From Micromonospora sp. CB01531 (GTDB taxonomy: Bacteria > Actinomycetota > Actinomycetes > Mycobacteriales > Micromonosporaceae), in assembly GCF_001905095.1 (NCBI RefSeq), contig NZ_LWLS01000094.1, positions 1 through 64,000 on the forward strand: a stretch of DNA of 64,000 nucleotides, given 5' to 3'. The translations under genes were made by a program, and so were the position numbers. Shown one piece after another: positions 49,754 to 58,815 of the stretch (position 1 is the stretch's first letter; every line of letters starts with the position of its first letter). Below the pieces are notes generated by a model. It saw only the letters and a list, made by a program, of their open reading frames with translations, ran no database searches and was not told where the DNA came from.

Positions 49754-52700
49754 ATGTCGAGATGGACCACCGGCAGTGCCGCGCACCGGGTCACGGCGGT
49801 CATCGCGGAGTACGAACGCACCGGCGACCCGGGCGTCCTGTTCGGAGCGGACCTCTCCCACGAACAGCAGGCCCTCGCCGACGCAGCCGGTGACCGTGGT
49901 ACCGGACGCCAGGCGGCGCGGGCACTGGCCGGGCTCCACTGGAACCGCTACCTCAACCTGCCCGGCCTGGACGGTCTGCGGGAGCGCGGAATGGCGGTCG
50001 AGCAGTTCCGGCACGGGTGCCGCCGGGACCTGGACCTGGTGCCCGAGCTGATCCGGGACGAATGCCGGGAGACCGATCGGCCGGTTTCACCGCGACTGTT
50101 CGATGTCCTGCTCAGCCAGCAGCAGGCCGACCGGGTCGCAGGGCTCTGGCATCGGTACCGGGCCGGTTCGGAGAAGGCCCTCCGAATGCTCGTCACGCTG
50201 TACCGGGAATGGCTTCGGCCCCTGGCACGGGAGCGCGACGCGTCGGCCGTTCTGATCCGTGCCGCGCTGCTGACCGATCTCTCCGAAGCATTGGTCACGT
50301 TGGCCGAGGCGACCGGGGACGGGCCGACGTACGACGAGGCGCTGGATGCCGCCACGGAGGCATTGGCGGCCACCTCCGCCCAGGACCCGCACCGGATGCA
50401 CCGGCTCGCCCGCCGCGGTCGCCTGCTGGAGCTCTACTTCGACCGGGGCGCCGGCACCAAGGCGCTGCAGCTGGCCGCCGGGGAATACCGCCGGGCGGCG
50501 CAGCTCAGCTGGCAGCGGCATCCGACCGACCCGCAGGTGGTGGCACAGCTCGGCGTGGCATTGTGCCGGCTGCACGAGGTTCCGGAGAAGGCATCGGCCC
50601 TGCTCCTGCTGGAGGCGACCGCCGCCTGGCGGGACGCGGTCCACGCCGCCGCGCCGGACCGGCCCGAGGCGGCCTCGGCTCTTGAGCGGCTGAACACGGT
50701 CGTCAACCTGCTGGCCCGGGAGATCGGCCCCGAACCGGCCCTCACTGTCGCCACCGCGGCCAACCAACCCGAGGTGATCGACCGGCTCCTGCAGCAGGTC
50801 GAGGAGACGGCCGCGCGGATCGCGGTGGACGCCTCAGCACGGGCACTGGCCGAGCGGCACGAGTCGGCCGCACTGCTGTTCGCCACGGTGCCCGGCTTCC
50901 ATCCGGCCCGGCCGCAGGCCCTGCTGTCGCTCGGGTGGGCCGAGCTCGATCGCTGGCAACACGGCGGTGAGCTGGACGGCGCCGCGTGGGCGGCAACCTG
51001 GGCGCAGGTGGCCCTGGACGCCACCGGGCCGTCGCATCCGCTATGGCGGGACGCGCTGAACCTGCTGGCCGGTGCCGCCGGCCACGCAGGAGTGCACGGG
51101 CGGGACGAGAAAATGGTCGCGGCCGCCGTGTCGGCCGCCCGCGCGGCACTGGAACTGACCGACGCGCAGCCGGACCTGCGCCCGTTCCAGCTCGTGGTCC
51201 TCGCCGACACGCTGGCCGACGCCGGCTGGCTGGCCGACGACCCGGACCTCCTCGACGAGGCGCTGCGGTGCCAGCGGGAGGCCCTCAGCGAAACGTCCGC
51301 CCGGCACGGGTTGTACCCGCTGCGGCTCATGAAGCTCGCCAACCTGCTGTCCCACCGGGACGTACTGGCACCCGACGACACGCTCCTCACCGAAGCCGTG
51401 GAGACCAGCCGGCGCGCCGTCGAGGCCCTGCCGGGTCACGATTCCCGCCGGATCGGTTTCCTGTTCAACCACGCGAGCAGCCTGTCCCGGCAGGCCGTCC
51501 GCCGGAACGACGAGGCCGGCCTGGCGATGGCCGAAGGCGCCTACCGCGAGGCGCTCGCCCTGCTGCCGCCGGACCACCCCGACCAGCCCCGGATCCTCAG
51601 CTCAGTCGCCGAGACGCGGTACCAGCGCTACCTGGTCGGCGGCGACCTCATGGTCCTGGCCGACGCCGTGGAGCTGGCCAGGCAGGCGGTCGAGGAGACG
51701 CCGACCGAGCACCACTGGTGGTCGCTGCGGGCCGGGCTGCTGGCTCGGGCAGCCGCCGAGCTGTCGAGATCGAAAGAGCCGGACGCCAACTGGGCGAGGG
51801 CCGAGGCCATCGCCACGTACGCCGCGATCGCCGCGTCGCCCAGGGCGGACGCGCAGACCCGGATCGACGCCGAACGCCAGCAGGCCGCGCTGGCCCGTGA
51901 GGCCGGCGACCCGGCCGCCCGACTGGCCGCCCTGGAGCGGGCGGTGCGGCGCATGCCGACCTCGGTCAGCCGGTCGTCAAGCGCCCGCCGTCGGCTCGGA
52001 GCCGTCGCCGCACTGGGCGGGCTGGCGGCCGAGGCCGCCGCGGTCGCGATCACGGCTGGGGACGCCGACGGAGCAGTCGAGCTCCTGGAACGCGGCCGTG
52101 GCCTGCTGTTCCACGAGGCCCTGGGCATCCGCAGCGGGCGGGCGGCGCTGCGCACGGTCAGCCCTCAACTCGCCACGGAACTCGACCGGGTCGACCGGGA
52201 GCTGGCGGAGGCGGACGCCTACACCCACGTCCGGAAGTTCACCATCGAGGTGGAACGCCGGTCGGCGGCCGGCGACGTGTTGGGCAGCTCGACGACGGAA
52301 TGGGACCCCCGACCGGTCTGGCAGGCCCGTACCCGGCAGCTCGCCGTCGAACGGGACCGGCTGATCGAGCGGATCCGCGGGCTCCCCGGATTCGCCGACT
52401 TCCTGCGTCCACCGTCGGTGGCGGGCCTGCGCCAGCGGCTCGCGGGAATGCCGGTCGTCGTGGTCAACACGCACGGCGACCAGGGCGACGCTCTCGTCGT
52501 GCCGGCGGACCCAGGGCGGCCCGTGCAGGTGATCCGCCTGCCCGAGCTGTCGGAGGCCGCCGTCCAGCGGCACGTCGTCCGGTGGTACGCGGCGGTGTCC
52601 GAGGCGACCGACCCGACGGTGCCGTTCGCCCGGCGCGCGTCCGCGCAGGAGCAGCTGCACGGCATCCTGGCCTGGCTCTGGGACGCCGTCACCGGGCCGG

Positions 52701-53521
52701 TGCTCGACCGGGTGGCCCCCGTGGATGATCCGGCACCCCGGATCTGGTGGTCCCCGGTCGGCGCGCTGGCCCGCCTCCCGCTCCACGCCGCCGGTCACCA
52801 CCGCGACCGGGGCCGCAGGCGCACCGTCCTCGACCGCACCGTGTCGTCCTACACGCCGACCCTCACCGCCCTGGCGCACGCCGCCGCGGACCGCCCACGG
52901 CCACCGGCGACCGCCACGGCCGCCGTCGTCGGCGTACCGACCGCGCGGGACCTGCCGGCGCTGTCCCAGGTACGCGCCGAGGTCGAGCACGTCGCCCGCC
53001 TGGTCCCCGGCTCGACCGTGCTCACCGGGACCGAGGTGGCGGCGCGCGCAGTCGAGGAAGCGCTGCGGGCACACCCGATCGCGCACTTCGCCTGCCACGG
53101 CGAGGCGGACGCCGGCCTGAGCGCGATGCTGACCGGCGGCCTGCGCCTCGGCGGAGGTGGCACGCTCAGCCCGCACCGGGTCGGCTCATCTCACCTCGAG
53201 CGGGCCGAACTGGCCTTTCTCTCCGCGTGCAGCACCGCCGAGACGCACCCGACGTTCACCGACGAACCGCTGCACCTGGCCGCGGCGTTCCAGCTCGCGG
53301 GCTTCCGCAGCGTGATCGGTACGACCTGGCGTACCACGGACAGCGCCCGGATCGCCGAGGCCTTCTACGCCGGACTGACGAACGGCGGCACACGACGCCC
53401 GGACACGGCCGCGGCGGCCCGGGTGCTCACCGACACGGTTCGGTCCGTCCGCGACGAATTCCCGGCGACGCCGACCCGATGGGCCAGCCATCTCCACGTC
53501 GGACTGAACCGACCACTGTGA
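49754..53521 (+). CDS. TPR-CHAT protease (caspase-like)
   Basis: This 1255-residue protein has about 850 residues of alpha-helical repeats (TPR-like helix pairs such as TYDEALDAATEALAATSAQD and EAAAVAITAGDADGAVELLE), then a C-terminal CHAT domain. Within it lie IRLPELSEAAVQRHVVRWYA, IWWSPVGALARLPLHAAG, the catalytic histidine H1115 in HFACHGEADA and the catalytic cysteine C1159 in FLSACSTAE. The dyad is intact, so protease activity is expected. ATG 49754 has GGGGAA at about ten bases. CHAT proteases are caspase relatives that act in programmed death and anti-phage systems; here the activating signal is unknown. Confidence 0.88.
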   Translation: MSRWTTGSAAHRVTAVIAEYERTGDPGVLFGADLSHEQQALADAAGDRGTGRQAARALAGLHWNRYLNLPGLDGLRERGMAVEQFRHGCRRDLDLVPELIRDECRETDRPVSPRLFDVLLSQQQADRVAGLWHRYRAGSEKALRMLVTLYREWLRPLARERDASAVLIRAALLTDLSEALVTLAEATGDGPTYDEALDAATEALAATSAQDPHRMHRLARRGRLLELYFDRGAGTKALQLAAGEYRRAAQLSWQRHPTDPQVVAQLGVALCRLHEVPEKASALLLLEATAAWRDAVHAAAPDRPEAASALERLNTVVNLLAREIGPEPALTVATAANQPEVIDRLLQQVEETAARIAVDASARALAERHESAALLFATVPGFHPARPQALLSLGWAELDRWQHGGELDGAAWAATWAQVALDATGPSHPLWRDALNLLAGAAGHAGVHGRDEKMVAAAVSAARAALELTDAQPDLRPFQLVVLADTLADAGWLADDPDLLDEALRCQREALSETSARHGLYPLRLMKLANLLSHRDVLAPDDTLLTEAVETSRRAVEALPGHDSRRIGFLFNHASSLSRQAVRRNDEAGLAMAEGAYREALALLPPDHPDQPRILSSVAETRYQRYLVGGDLMVLADAVELARQAVEETPTEHHWWSLRAGLLARAAAELSRSKEPDANWARAEAIATYAAIAASPRADAQTRIDAERQQAALAREAGDPAARLAALERAVRRMPTSVSRSSSARRRLGAVAALGGLAAEAAAVAITAGDADGAVELLERGRGLLFHEALGIRSGRAALRTVSPQLATELDRVDRELAEADAYTHVRKFTIEVERRSAAGDVLGSSTTEWDPRPVWQARTRQLAVERDRLIERIRGLPGFADFLRPPSVAGLRQRLAGMPVVVVNTHGDQGDALVVPADPGRPVQVIRLPELSEAAVQRHVVRWYAAVSEATDPTVPFARRASAQEQLHGILAWLWDAVTGPVLDRVAPVDDPAPRIWWSPVGALARLPLHAAGHHRDRGRRRTVLDRTVSSYTPTLTALAHAAADRPRPPATATAAVVGVPTARDLPALSQVRAEVEHVARLVPGSTVLTGTEVAARAVEEALRAHPIAHFACHGEADAGLSAMLTGGLRLGGGGTLSPHRVGSSHLERAELAFLSACSTAETHPTFTDEPLHLAAAFQLAGFRSVIGTTWRTTDSARIAEAFYAGLTNGGTRRPDTAAAARVLTDTVRSVRDEFPATPTRWASHLHVGLNRPL

Positions 53522-53587
53522 ACCGTCGCGCCGCTCGCCTGTGCCGCTACCCTGGGTACCCCGCCGTGTCCGTGATCGAGGTCGCCC

Positions 53588-54529
53588 ATGAACGAGGTTC
53601 CGCCCCGTCACCGGCTCCGGTCCGTCGCCACCACCGTCGCGGTGGCGCTGACCCTGACCCTGGCCGCCGCAGCCGGCTGTGACAACCGCCGGGAACCGCC
53701 GCTGCCGTCGGTGCTCGACAAGCTGCGCGAGTCGCACATCGACGGCCAACCCCGGATCAAGATCGGGGTGGCCACCACCGAGCCGTTGATGGGCGAGCTG
53801 CGCAACGGCACGCACACCGGCTTCGACGTCGAGATCGGCCGCTACATCGCCTCGTCCCTCGGCTTCGAGGGCGACCAGCGGATCGAGTGGGTGGCGCTGT
53901 CGACCGAGGACCGCATCCCCGCCCTGCAGGCCGGCACGGTGGACCTGGTGGTGTCCAGCTTTTCCATCACCGAGGAGCGCAAGAAGCTGGTCAGCTTCGC
54001 CGGGCCGTACTTCGTCACCACCCAGGAGGTGATGGTGCCGACGCGGCTCAAGGACCGCATCCGCACCATCGAGGACCTTCGCGAGCCGGGCTACCGGATC
54101 TGCACCAGCGGCGGCTCCACCACCGAGGCTGAACTGGAGAAGCACGCGGTCAAGGCGTACGTGGTGAAGGACGTGGGCGACTGCGTCGAGGGCATCCGAA
54201 AGGGGCGCTACGACGCGGTCAGCTCCGACGAGACCATCCTCGCCGGCTTCCTCTCCCGTTATCCCACCGAGTTCGAGATCGTCGACATGCCCTTCGGCAC
54301 CAGCGAACAGCTCGGCATCGGGGTGCCGATCGGCGACCCGGCGCTGCGGGACCTGGTCGCGTTCTTCCTGCACAAGAGCTATCTGGAGGGGCGGAGCGGG
54401 ATCAGCAGCCCGTGGCTCACCGCGTACAACCGGACGCTGGGGCCGTGGCTGAAGGGCGGCCGGTCGCAGCCGCAGCCGCTGGATGTGCCCAAGCTTGTCG
54501 ATTTCGATGACAAGGCACCCCGGCGATGA
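53588..54529 (+). CDS. Amino-acid-binding lipoprotein (SBP family 3), orphan
   Basis: This 313-residue protein has the lipobox LAAAAGC. Its periplasmic-type binding domain (HTGFDVEIGRYIASSLGF, ALQAGTVDLVVSSFSITEERKK, ICTSGGSTTEAELEKH, AVSSDETILAGFL) is of the polar amino-acid/glutamate-binding family. No ABC permease or ATPase lies nearby. The next gene overlaps (ATGA at 54526-54529) and encodes a polytopic membrane protein, so the lipoprotein may act as a sensor or a non-ABC receptor subunit. It lies 66 bp downstream of the CHAT gene in the same direction. Confidence 0.9.
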   Translation: MNEVPPRHRLRSVATTVAVALTLTLAAAAGCDNRREPPLPSVLDKLRESHIDGQPRIKIGVATTEPLMGELRNGTHTGFDVEIGRYIASSLGFEGDQRIEWVALSTEDRIPALQAGTVDLVVSSFSITEERKKLVSFAGPYFVTTQEVMVPTRLKDRIRTIEDLREPGYRICTSGGSTTEAELEKHAVKAYVVKDVGDCVEGIRKGRYDAVSSDETILAGFLSRYPTEFEIVDMPFGTSEQLGIGVPIGDPALRDLVAFFLHKSYLEGRSGISSPWLTAYNRTLGPWLKGGRSQPQPLDVPKLVDFDDKAPRR

Positions 54530-55578
54530 GCGCCCCAGCGGCGACCGTCCCGGCCAAGGCAGATCCGCTCCCGCCCGTCCCGGCCGCCCACGACCAGGCC
54601 GAACGGCGGGCCCGGGCCAGCCAGTCGTTCTGGACGGCCGTGGTCGGTGTCCCGGCGGTGTTCTCCGTGCTCCGGCTGGGCGTCGAGGCCGGCGGGGAAC
54701 TGCAGACCACCCTGCTGCTCGTCGCCAACGTCGGCACGGTCAACCTGCTCGCCGGCTTCCTCACCACAGCCGCCCGGCTGCTCTCCGCGGGGCTGGTCGC
54801 GGTCTTCGCGCTCGGCGCGGTGCTTCGGGTCAGCGTGGACCGGATGCCGCCCGGCGTCCGCCGTCCGCTCTTCGTCCGCTGGGTGGACGTCACCCCGGCC
54901 TGGTTCGCGGTGGCCAGCTTCCTGCTGGCCCTGGTCACCTGGCCGCTGCTCTACCTGCCGCTGCTCGTCCCGGCGTTCGCGGCGGCGTTCCAGCTCAGCC
55001 CGGAGCGGCTGCACGAGCAGGTGGTGCCCCGGGTGCTGCTGCTCTGCGCCGGCTTCACCGGCTGTCTGTGGCTGCTCGCGCCGACCCTGCTGGACGCCTG
55101 GCAGCAGCGGGAGCTGCTCGCCCTGGTGCTGCTCGTCGTACCGCCGGTGCTGGCCCTCTTCGTCACCGGGCCGCTGCCGGCGGCGGTGATCCGGCCACTG
55201 GCCTCGGTGACCGAGGCGGCGGTGCTGGCCACGCTGGTGTGGGCCGCGCTCCCGGTGATCAGCACCCCGGTGCTGCCGCTCACCGTCACCACGATCGAGT
55301 CGGCCCCAGGTGTGAGCGAGGACATCCGCGGCCACGTGGTGACGGTGGACGACGTCAACGTCGTGCTGCTCCAGGAGCGCGGCGGCGTCCGCTACCTGCC
55401 GGTCGACCAGGTACGGGCCCAGGTGCTCTGCCCGAGCGAGGAGGAACTACCCCGCCGCCAGTTGCGCATCCGCGACTTCCACGTCGAGGACTCGCTGCTG
55501 GAGGGGTTGGGCCGGCGGGTCCGCCCGGTGAACCGCATCGACGCCGCCTGCCGGACGGTAGACCGAGGGCCGGTGTAA
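54526..55578 (+). CDS. Polytopic membrane protein partner of the orphan binding protein
   Basis: This 350-residue protein has about eight predicted membrane segments (FWTAVVGVPAVFSVLRLG, TTLLLVANVGTVNLLAGFL, LLSAGLVAVFALGAVLRV, WFAVASFLLALVTWPLLYL, and others). A soluble C-terminal domain of about 90 residues follows (GHVVTVDDVNVVLLQERGG, RYLPVDQVRAQVL). The ATG overlaps the lipoprotein stop. I do not recognise the family and it lacks the EAA motif of ABC permeases. The C-terminal soluble part could transmit the binding protein's signal inside the cell. The terminator hairpin begins within the last codons. Confidence 0.8.
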   Translation: MSAPAATVPAKADPLPPVPAAHDQAERRARASQSFWTAVVGVPAVFSVLRLGVEAGGELQTTLLLVANVGTVNLLAGFLTTAARLLSAGLVAVFALGAVLRVSVDRMPPGVRRPLFVRWVDVTPAWFAVASFLLALVTWPLLYLPLLVPAFAAAFQLSPERLHEQVVPRVLLLCAGFTGCLWLLAPTLLDAWQQRELLALVLLVVPPVLALFVTGPLPAAVIRPLASVTEAAVLATLVWAALPVISTPVLPLTVTTIESAPGVSEDIRGHVVTVDDVNVVLLQERGGVRYLPVDQVRAQVLCPSEEELPRRQLRIRDFHVEDSLLEGLGRRVRPVNRIDAACRTVDRGPV

Positions 55579-55594
55579 CCTCGCCGGCCCTCGG
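55563..55594. terminator. Terminator hairpin overlapping stop codon
   Basis: CCGAGGGCCGG and CCGGCCCTCGG pair perfectly over 11 bp around TGTAACCTCG, and the TAA stop of the membrane protein lies in the loop. It separates convergent transcripts, ending 9 bp before the acyl-CoA dehydrogenase stop. Confidence 0.85.
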
Positions 55595-55602
55595 CCGCCG
55601 GG

Positions 55603-56766
55603 TCAGTAGGACTTCTCCTGGCCGAGCACGCGCTGGGCGACGAAGTTGAGGATCATCTCCCGACTGACCGGGGCGATCCGGCCGGCCCGCACCGCGCCGA
55701 GCAGGGTGGCCACCCCGTACTCGGTGGTCATGCCGGCCCCGCCGAGCGCCTGGACGGCGGTGTCCACGGCGAGCGCGGCGGCCTCGCCGGCCGCGTACTT
55801 GGCCATGTTGCCGGAGACGCCCGCCTCCAGGTCACGGCCGGCGTCGTACAGGGTGGCCGCCTTGTAGATCATCAGGCGCGCCAGCTCCACCTGCACGGCG
55901 GCGTGCGCGAGCGGGTGGGCGACGCCCTGGTGCGAGCCGATGCTCCGGCCGCCCCACACCTTCCGGGTGGTGGTGTATCCGCTGGCCCGCTCGATCGCGT
56001 ACCGGCCGGTGCCGGCACCCATCGCGGCCACCGTGATCCGCTCCGGGTTGAGCCCGGAGAAGAGCGCCGGCAGCCCGGCGTCCAGGGATTCGCCGACCAG
56101 CGCGTCGGCGGGAAGCCGAACGTCGTCCAGGTAGAGCAGGAACTGGTTCTCCGGGGAGACGATCTCCATGTCCAGCTTGGACCAGGTCAGTCCGGGGGCA
56201 TCGGTGGGGACGAGGAACAGCGCGGGCTTCAGCTTGCCGGTCGTGGCGTCCTCGGTACGGGCGACGACGAGCACATGTCCCGCCTCGTCGACGCCGGAGA
56301 TGTAGCACTTGCGGCCGGCGAGCAGCCAGTCGTCGCCGTCCCGGCGGGCCACCGTGCCGAGGCGGTGGAAGTTCGACCCGGCCTCCGGTTCGGTGATCGC
56401 GAAGACGATCTTCTGGGAGCCGTCGGCGAGCCCGGGCAGGTGCCGCTTGCGCTGCGCCTCGGTGCCGTGCCTGGCGATCACGGTGGCGGCGATGGCGGGG
56501 GAGACCACGAGCAGCAGCAGCGGGCAGCCGGCCGCGGCCAGCTCCTCGCAGACGATGGCCAGCTCGGTGATGCCGCCGCCCCCGCCGCCGTACTCGGTGG
56601 GGATGTTGACCCCGAGGTAGCCGAGCCGGCCGGCCTCGTGCCACAGCTCGGTGGTGTGCGCGCCGCCCTTGGCCTTCTCGACGAAGTAGCTGTGGCCGTA
56701 CCGGCGGCCCAGCGTCCGCACGGCGTCGCGGAGCTGCTCCTGCTCGGAGGTGAGGTCGAAGTTCAT
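55603..56766 (-). CDS. Acyl-CoA dehydrogenase
   Basis: This 387-residue flavoenzyme of the ACAD family has AGRLGYLGVNIPTEYGGGGGG, VFAITEPEAGSNFHRLGTVARRDGD, KCYISGVDEAGHVLVVART, and GAGTGRYAIERASGYTTTRKVWG. The catalytic base is likely the Glu in GLNPERIT, as in isovaleryl-CoA dehydrogenase; the usual C-terminal YEGT site is replaced by APVSREM. It should oxidise a branched or terpenoid acyl-CoA. Its ATG overlaps the end of the biotin carboxylase gene (56763-56766) in the operon. It is the last gene of the six-gene set. Confidence 0.93.
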   Translation of the reverse strand: MNFDLTSEQEQLRDAVRTLGRRYGHSYFVEKAKGGAHTTELWHEAGRLGYLGVNIPTEYGGGGGGITELAIVCEELAAAGCPLLLLVVSPAIAATVIARHGTEAQRKRHLPGLADGSQKIVFAITEPEAGSNFHRLGTVARRDGDDWLLAGRKCYISGVDEAGHVLVVARTEDATTGKLKPALFLVPTDAPGLTWSKLDMEIVSPENQFLLYLDDVRLPADALVGESLDAGLPALFSGLNPERITVAAMGAGTGRYAIERASGYTTTRKVWGGRSIGSHQGVAHPLAHAAVQVELARLMIYKAATLYDAGRDLEAGVSGNMAKYAAGEAAALAVDTAVQALGGAGMTTEYGVATLLGAVRAGRIAPVSREMILNFVAQRVLGQEKSY

Positions 56767-58808
56767 CGCGCGTCCTCCTCGGGATTGACCACCGCCAGCA
56801 CGGCCCCGGTGTCGACCTGGCCGCCTGGCGGCACCGGCAGTTCGCCGACGACGCCGTCGGCCGGGGCGAGCACCGGGTGTTCGAGCTTCATCGCCTCCAG
56901 GGTCAGCAGCAGGTCACCGGCGGCGACCCGCTGGCCGACCTCGACGTGCACCCGGGTCACCGTGCCGGGCAGCGGCGCGAGCAGCGACCCCGCCGCCAGC
57001 TCCGCCGCGGGCAGCGGGAGACGCGGCAGCTCGGTGAGGCTCGCCGCCCCGTCCGGGCCGTCCACGAAGACCGCCGACCCGACCCGGTGTACACGGAACA
57101 CCCGCCGTACCCCGCCGACGTCGAGCAGCACCCGGTCCGAAGCGGCCTCGACCAGGGTCACGGCCGGCGGCAGGCCACGGGCCGCGTCGCCGCCCGACGT
57201 GGCGTCCCGGCCCACCGCTGCCGGTTCCAGTGGGGTAGGCGCGGCGCTCGGCGAGGTTGACCACTCGGCGAGCATCCCGTTGCGGTCCAGCCGGTACCGC
57301 ACCTCGATCTCGCCGCCGTCCGTCCCTGCATACCGGGTGACCTGCGGGAACGCCGGCACGTTGCGCCAGCCCGAGGGCAGCCCGGCGAGCACGGTCGCCG
57401 CCGCGCGCCGACCGGCGGCGGAGGCGAGCGTGGCGGCCAGCGCGGCGAGCGGGAGGTGGTCGGCCGGGAGCAGCGGGGCGAGGACCTCCGGGTGCCGCTC
57501 CAGGAAGCCGGCGTCGATCTCCACGGCGCCGAACTCCCGGCTGCGCAGCACCCGGACCAGCAGGTCGCGGTTGGTGGCGACGCCGTGCAGCTCGGCCCGG
57601 GCCAGCGAGCCGGCCAGGGCCCGGGCGGCCTCGGTGCGGGTGGGCGCCCAGGCCACCAGCTTGGCCAGCATCGAGTCGTAGTGCACGCTCACCGTCGAGG
57701 CATCCGTCACGCCGGAGTCCAGCCGCAACCCCTTCGTCGGGGTGAACTCGCCGGCCACCCCGGGAATCGCGAACCGATGCAGGGTGCCGGTGGCCGGGCG
57801 GAAGCCCTGGCCCGGTTCCTCGGCGCAGAGGCGTACCTCGATCGCGTGGCCGTCGGCCGGCGAGGTCGCCGCCAGTGGCAGCGGCTCGCCCTCGGCGACC
57901 AGCAGTTGCAGCCGGACCAGGTCCAGGCCGGTGACCGCCTCGGTGACCGGGTGCTCCACCTGGAGGCGGGTGTTCATCTCCAGGAAGAAGAACTCGCCGG
58001 TCGGGGCGAGCAGGAACTCGACCGTGCCCGCGCCGACGTAGTCGACCGCCCGGCCGGCGGCCACCGCCGCCGCGTGCAGTCTTTCGCGCAGCTCGGACGG
58101 CACGACGGCGGGCGCCTCCTCGACGATCTTCTGGTGCCGGCGCTGGATCGAGCAGTCCCGTTCGCCGAGGGCCACCACGGTGCCGTGGGTGTCGCCGAAG
58201 ATCTGCACCTCCACGTGCCGGCCGCGTTCGACGTACCGCTCGATGAAGATCGTGCCGTCGCCGAACGCCGCGGCCGCCTCGCGCCGCGCCGAGGCGACGG
58301 CCTCGGCCAGCCCGGCGGCGTCGCGGACCACCCGCATGCCCCGCCCGCCGCCGCCCGCGGCGGCCTTGACCAGCACCGGGAAGCCGGTGACCTGGTCGCC
58401 GTCGGTCCAGCTCGGCAGCATCGGCACGCCCGCGTCGGCGAGCAGCGCCTTCGCCGCCAGCTTGTCGCCCATCGCGGCGATCGCCTTGGCCGGCGGCCCG
58501 ACCCAGGTGAGCCCCGCGTCGATCACCGCGGCGGCGAACTCGGCGTTCTCGGCGAGGAAACCGTAGCCCGGGTGGACGGCGTCCGCGCCGGCCCGGCGGG
58601 CCGCGTCGAGGATCACCTCGATCCGCAGGTACGTCTCGGCCGGCGCGTGCCCGGGCAGGCGTACGGCCCGGTCGGCCTCGGCGACGAAGGGAGCCCCGGC
58701 GTCCGCGTCCGAGTACACGGCGACCGTCTCGACGCCGAGCGCCCGGCAGGTGGCGAAGATCCGGCGAGCGATCTCGCCCCGGTTGGCCACGAGCAGTCTC
58801 CGAATCAT
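56763..58808 (-). CDS. Acyl-CoA carboxylase, biotin carboxylase/BCCP (alpha) subunit
   Basis: This 681-residue protein has a biotin carboxylase N-domain (RRLLVANRGEIARRIFATCR). The ATP-grasp has AAAGGGGRGMRVVRD and FIERYVERGRHVEVQIFGD. A linker carries the BT domain, and at the C-terminus the biotinyl domain has LEAMKLEHP, with the biotinylation site K641. It forms a complex with the carboxyltransferase encoded next to it. ATG 58808 is 7 bp from the carboxyltransferase stop. The substrate is probably a short/branched acyl-CoA such as methylcrotonyl-, propionyl- or geranyl-CoA (inference from operon). Confidence 0.95.
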   Translation of the reverse strand: MIRRLLVANRGEIARRIFATCRALGVETVAVYSDADAGAPFVAEADRAVRLPGHAPAETYLRIEVILDAARRAGADAVHPGYGFLAENAEFAAAVIDAGLTWVGPPAKAIAAMGDKLAAKALLADAGVPMLPSWTDGDQVTGFPVLVKAAAGGGGRGMRVVRDAAGLAEAVASARREAAAAFGDGTIFIERYVERGRHVEVQIFGDTHGTVVALGERDCSIQRRHQKIVEEAPAVVPSELRERLHAAAVAAGRAVDYVGAGTVEFLLAPTGEFFFLEMNTRLQVEHPVTEAVTGLDLVRLQLLVAEGEPLPLAATSPADGHAIEVRLCAEEPGQGFRPATGTLHRFAIPGVAGEFTPTKGLRLDSGVTDASTVSVHYDSMLAKLVAWAPTRTEAARALAGSLARAELHGVATNRDLLVRVLRSREFGAVEIDAGFLERHPEVLAPLLPADHLPLAALAATLASAAGRRAAATVLAGLPSGWRNVPAFPQVTRYAGTDGGEIEVRYRLDRNGMLAEWSTSPSAAPTPLEPAAVGRDATSGGDAARGLPPAVTLVEAASDRVLLDVGGVRRVFRVHRVGSAVFVDGPDGAASLTELPRLPLPAAELAAGSLLAPLPGTVTRVHVEVGQRVAAGDLLLTLEAMKLEHPVLAPADGVVGELPVPPGGQVDTGAVLAVVNPEEDAR

Positions 58809-58815
58809 CTCCGCC

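Noticed and set aside
54526..55578. GlnX-type amino-acid sensor
   Set aside because: GlnX has fewer membrane helices and a periplasmic helical domain. This protein has about eight helices and a soluble C-terminal domain, so only an analogy is retained.
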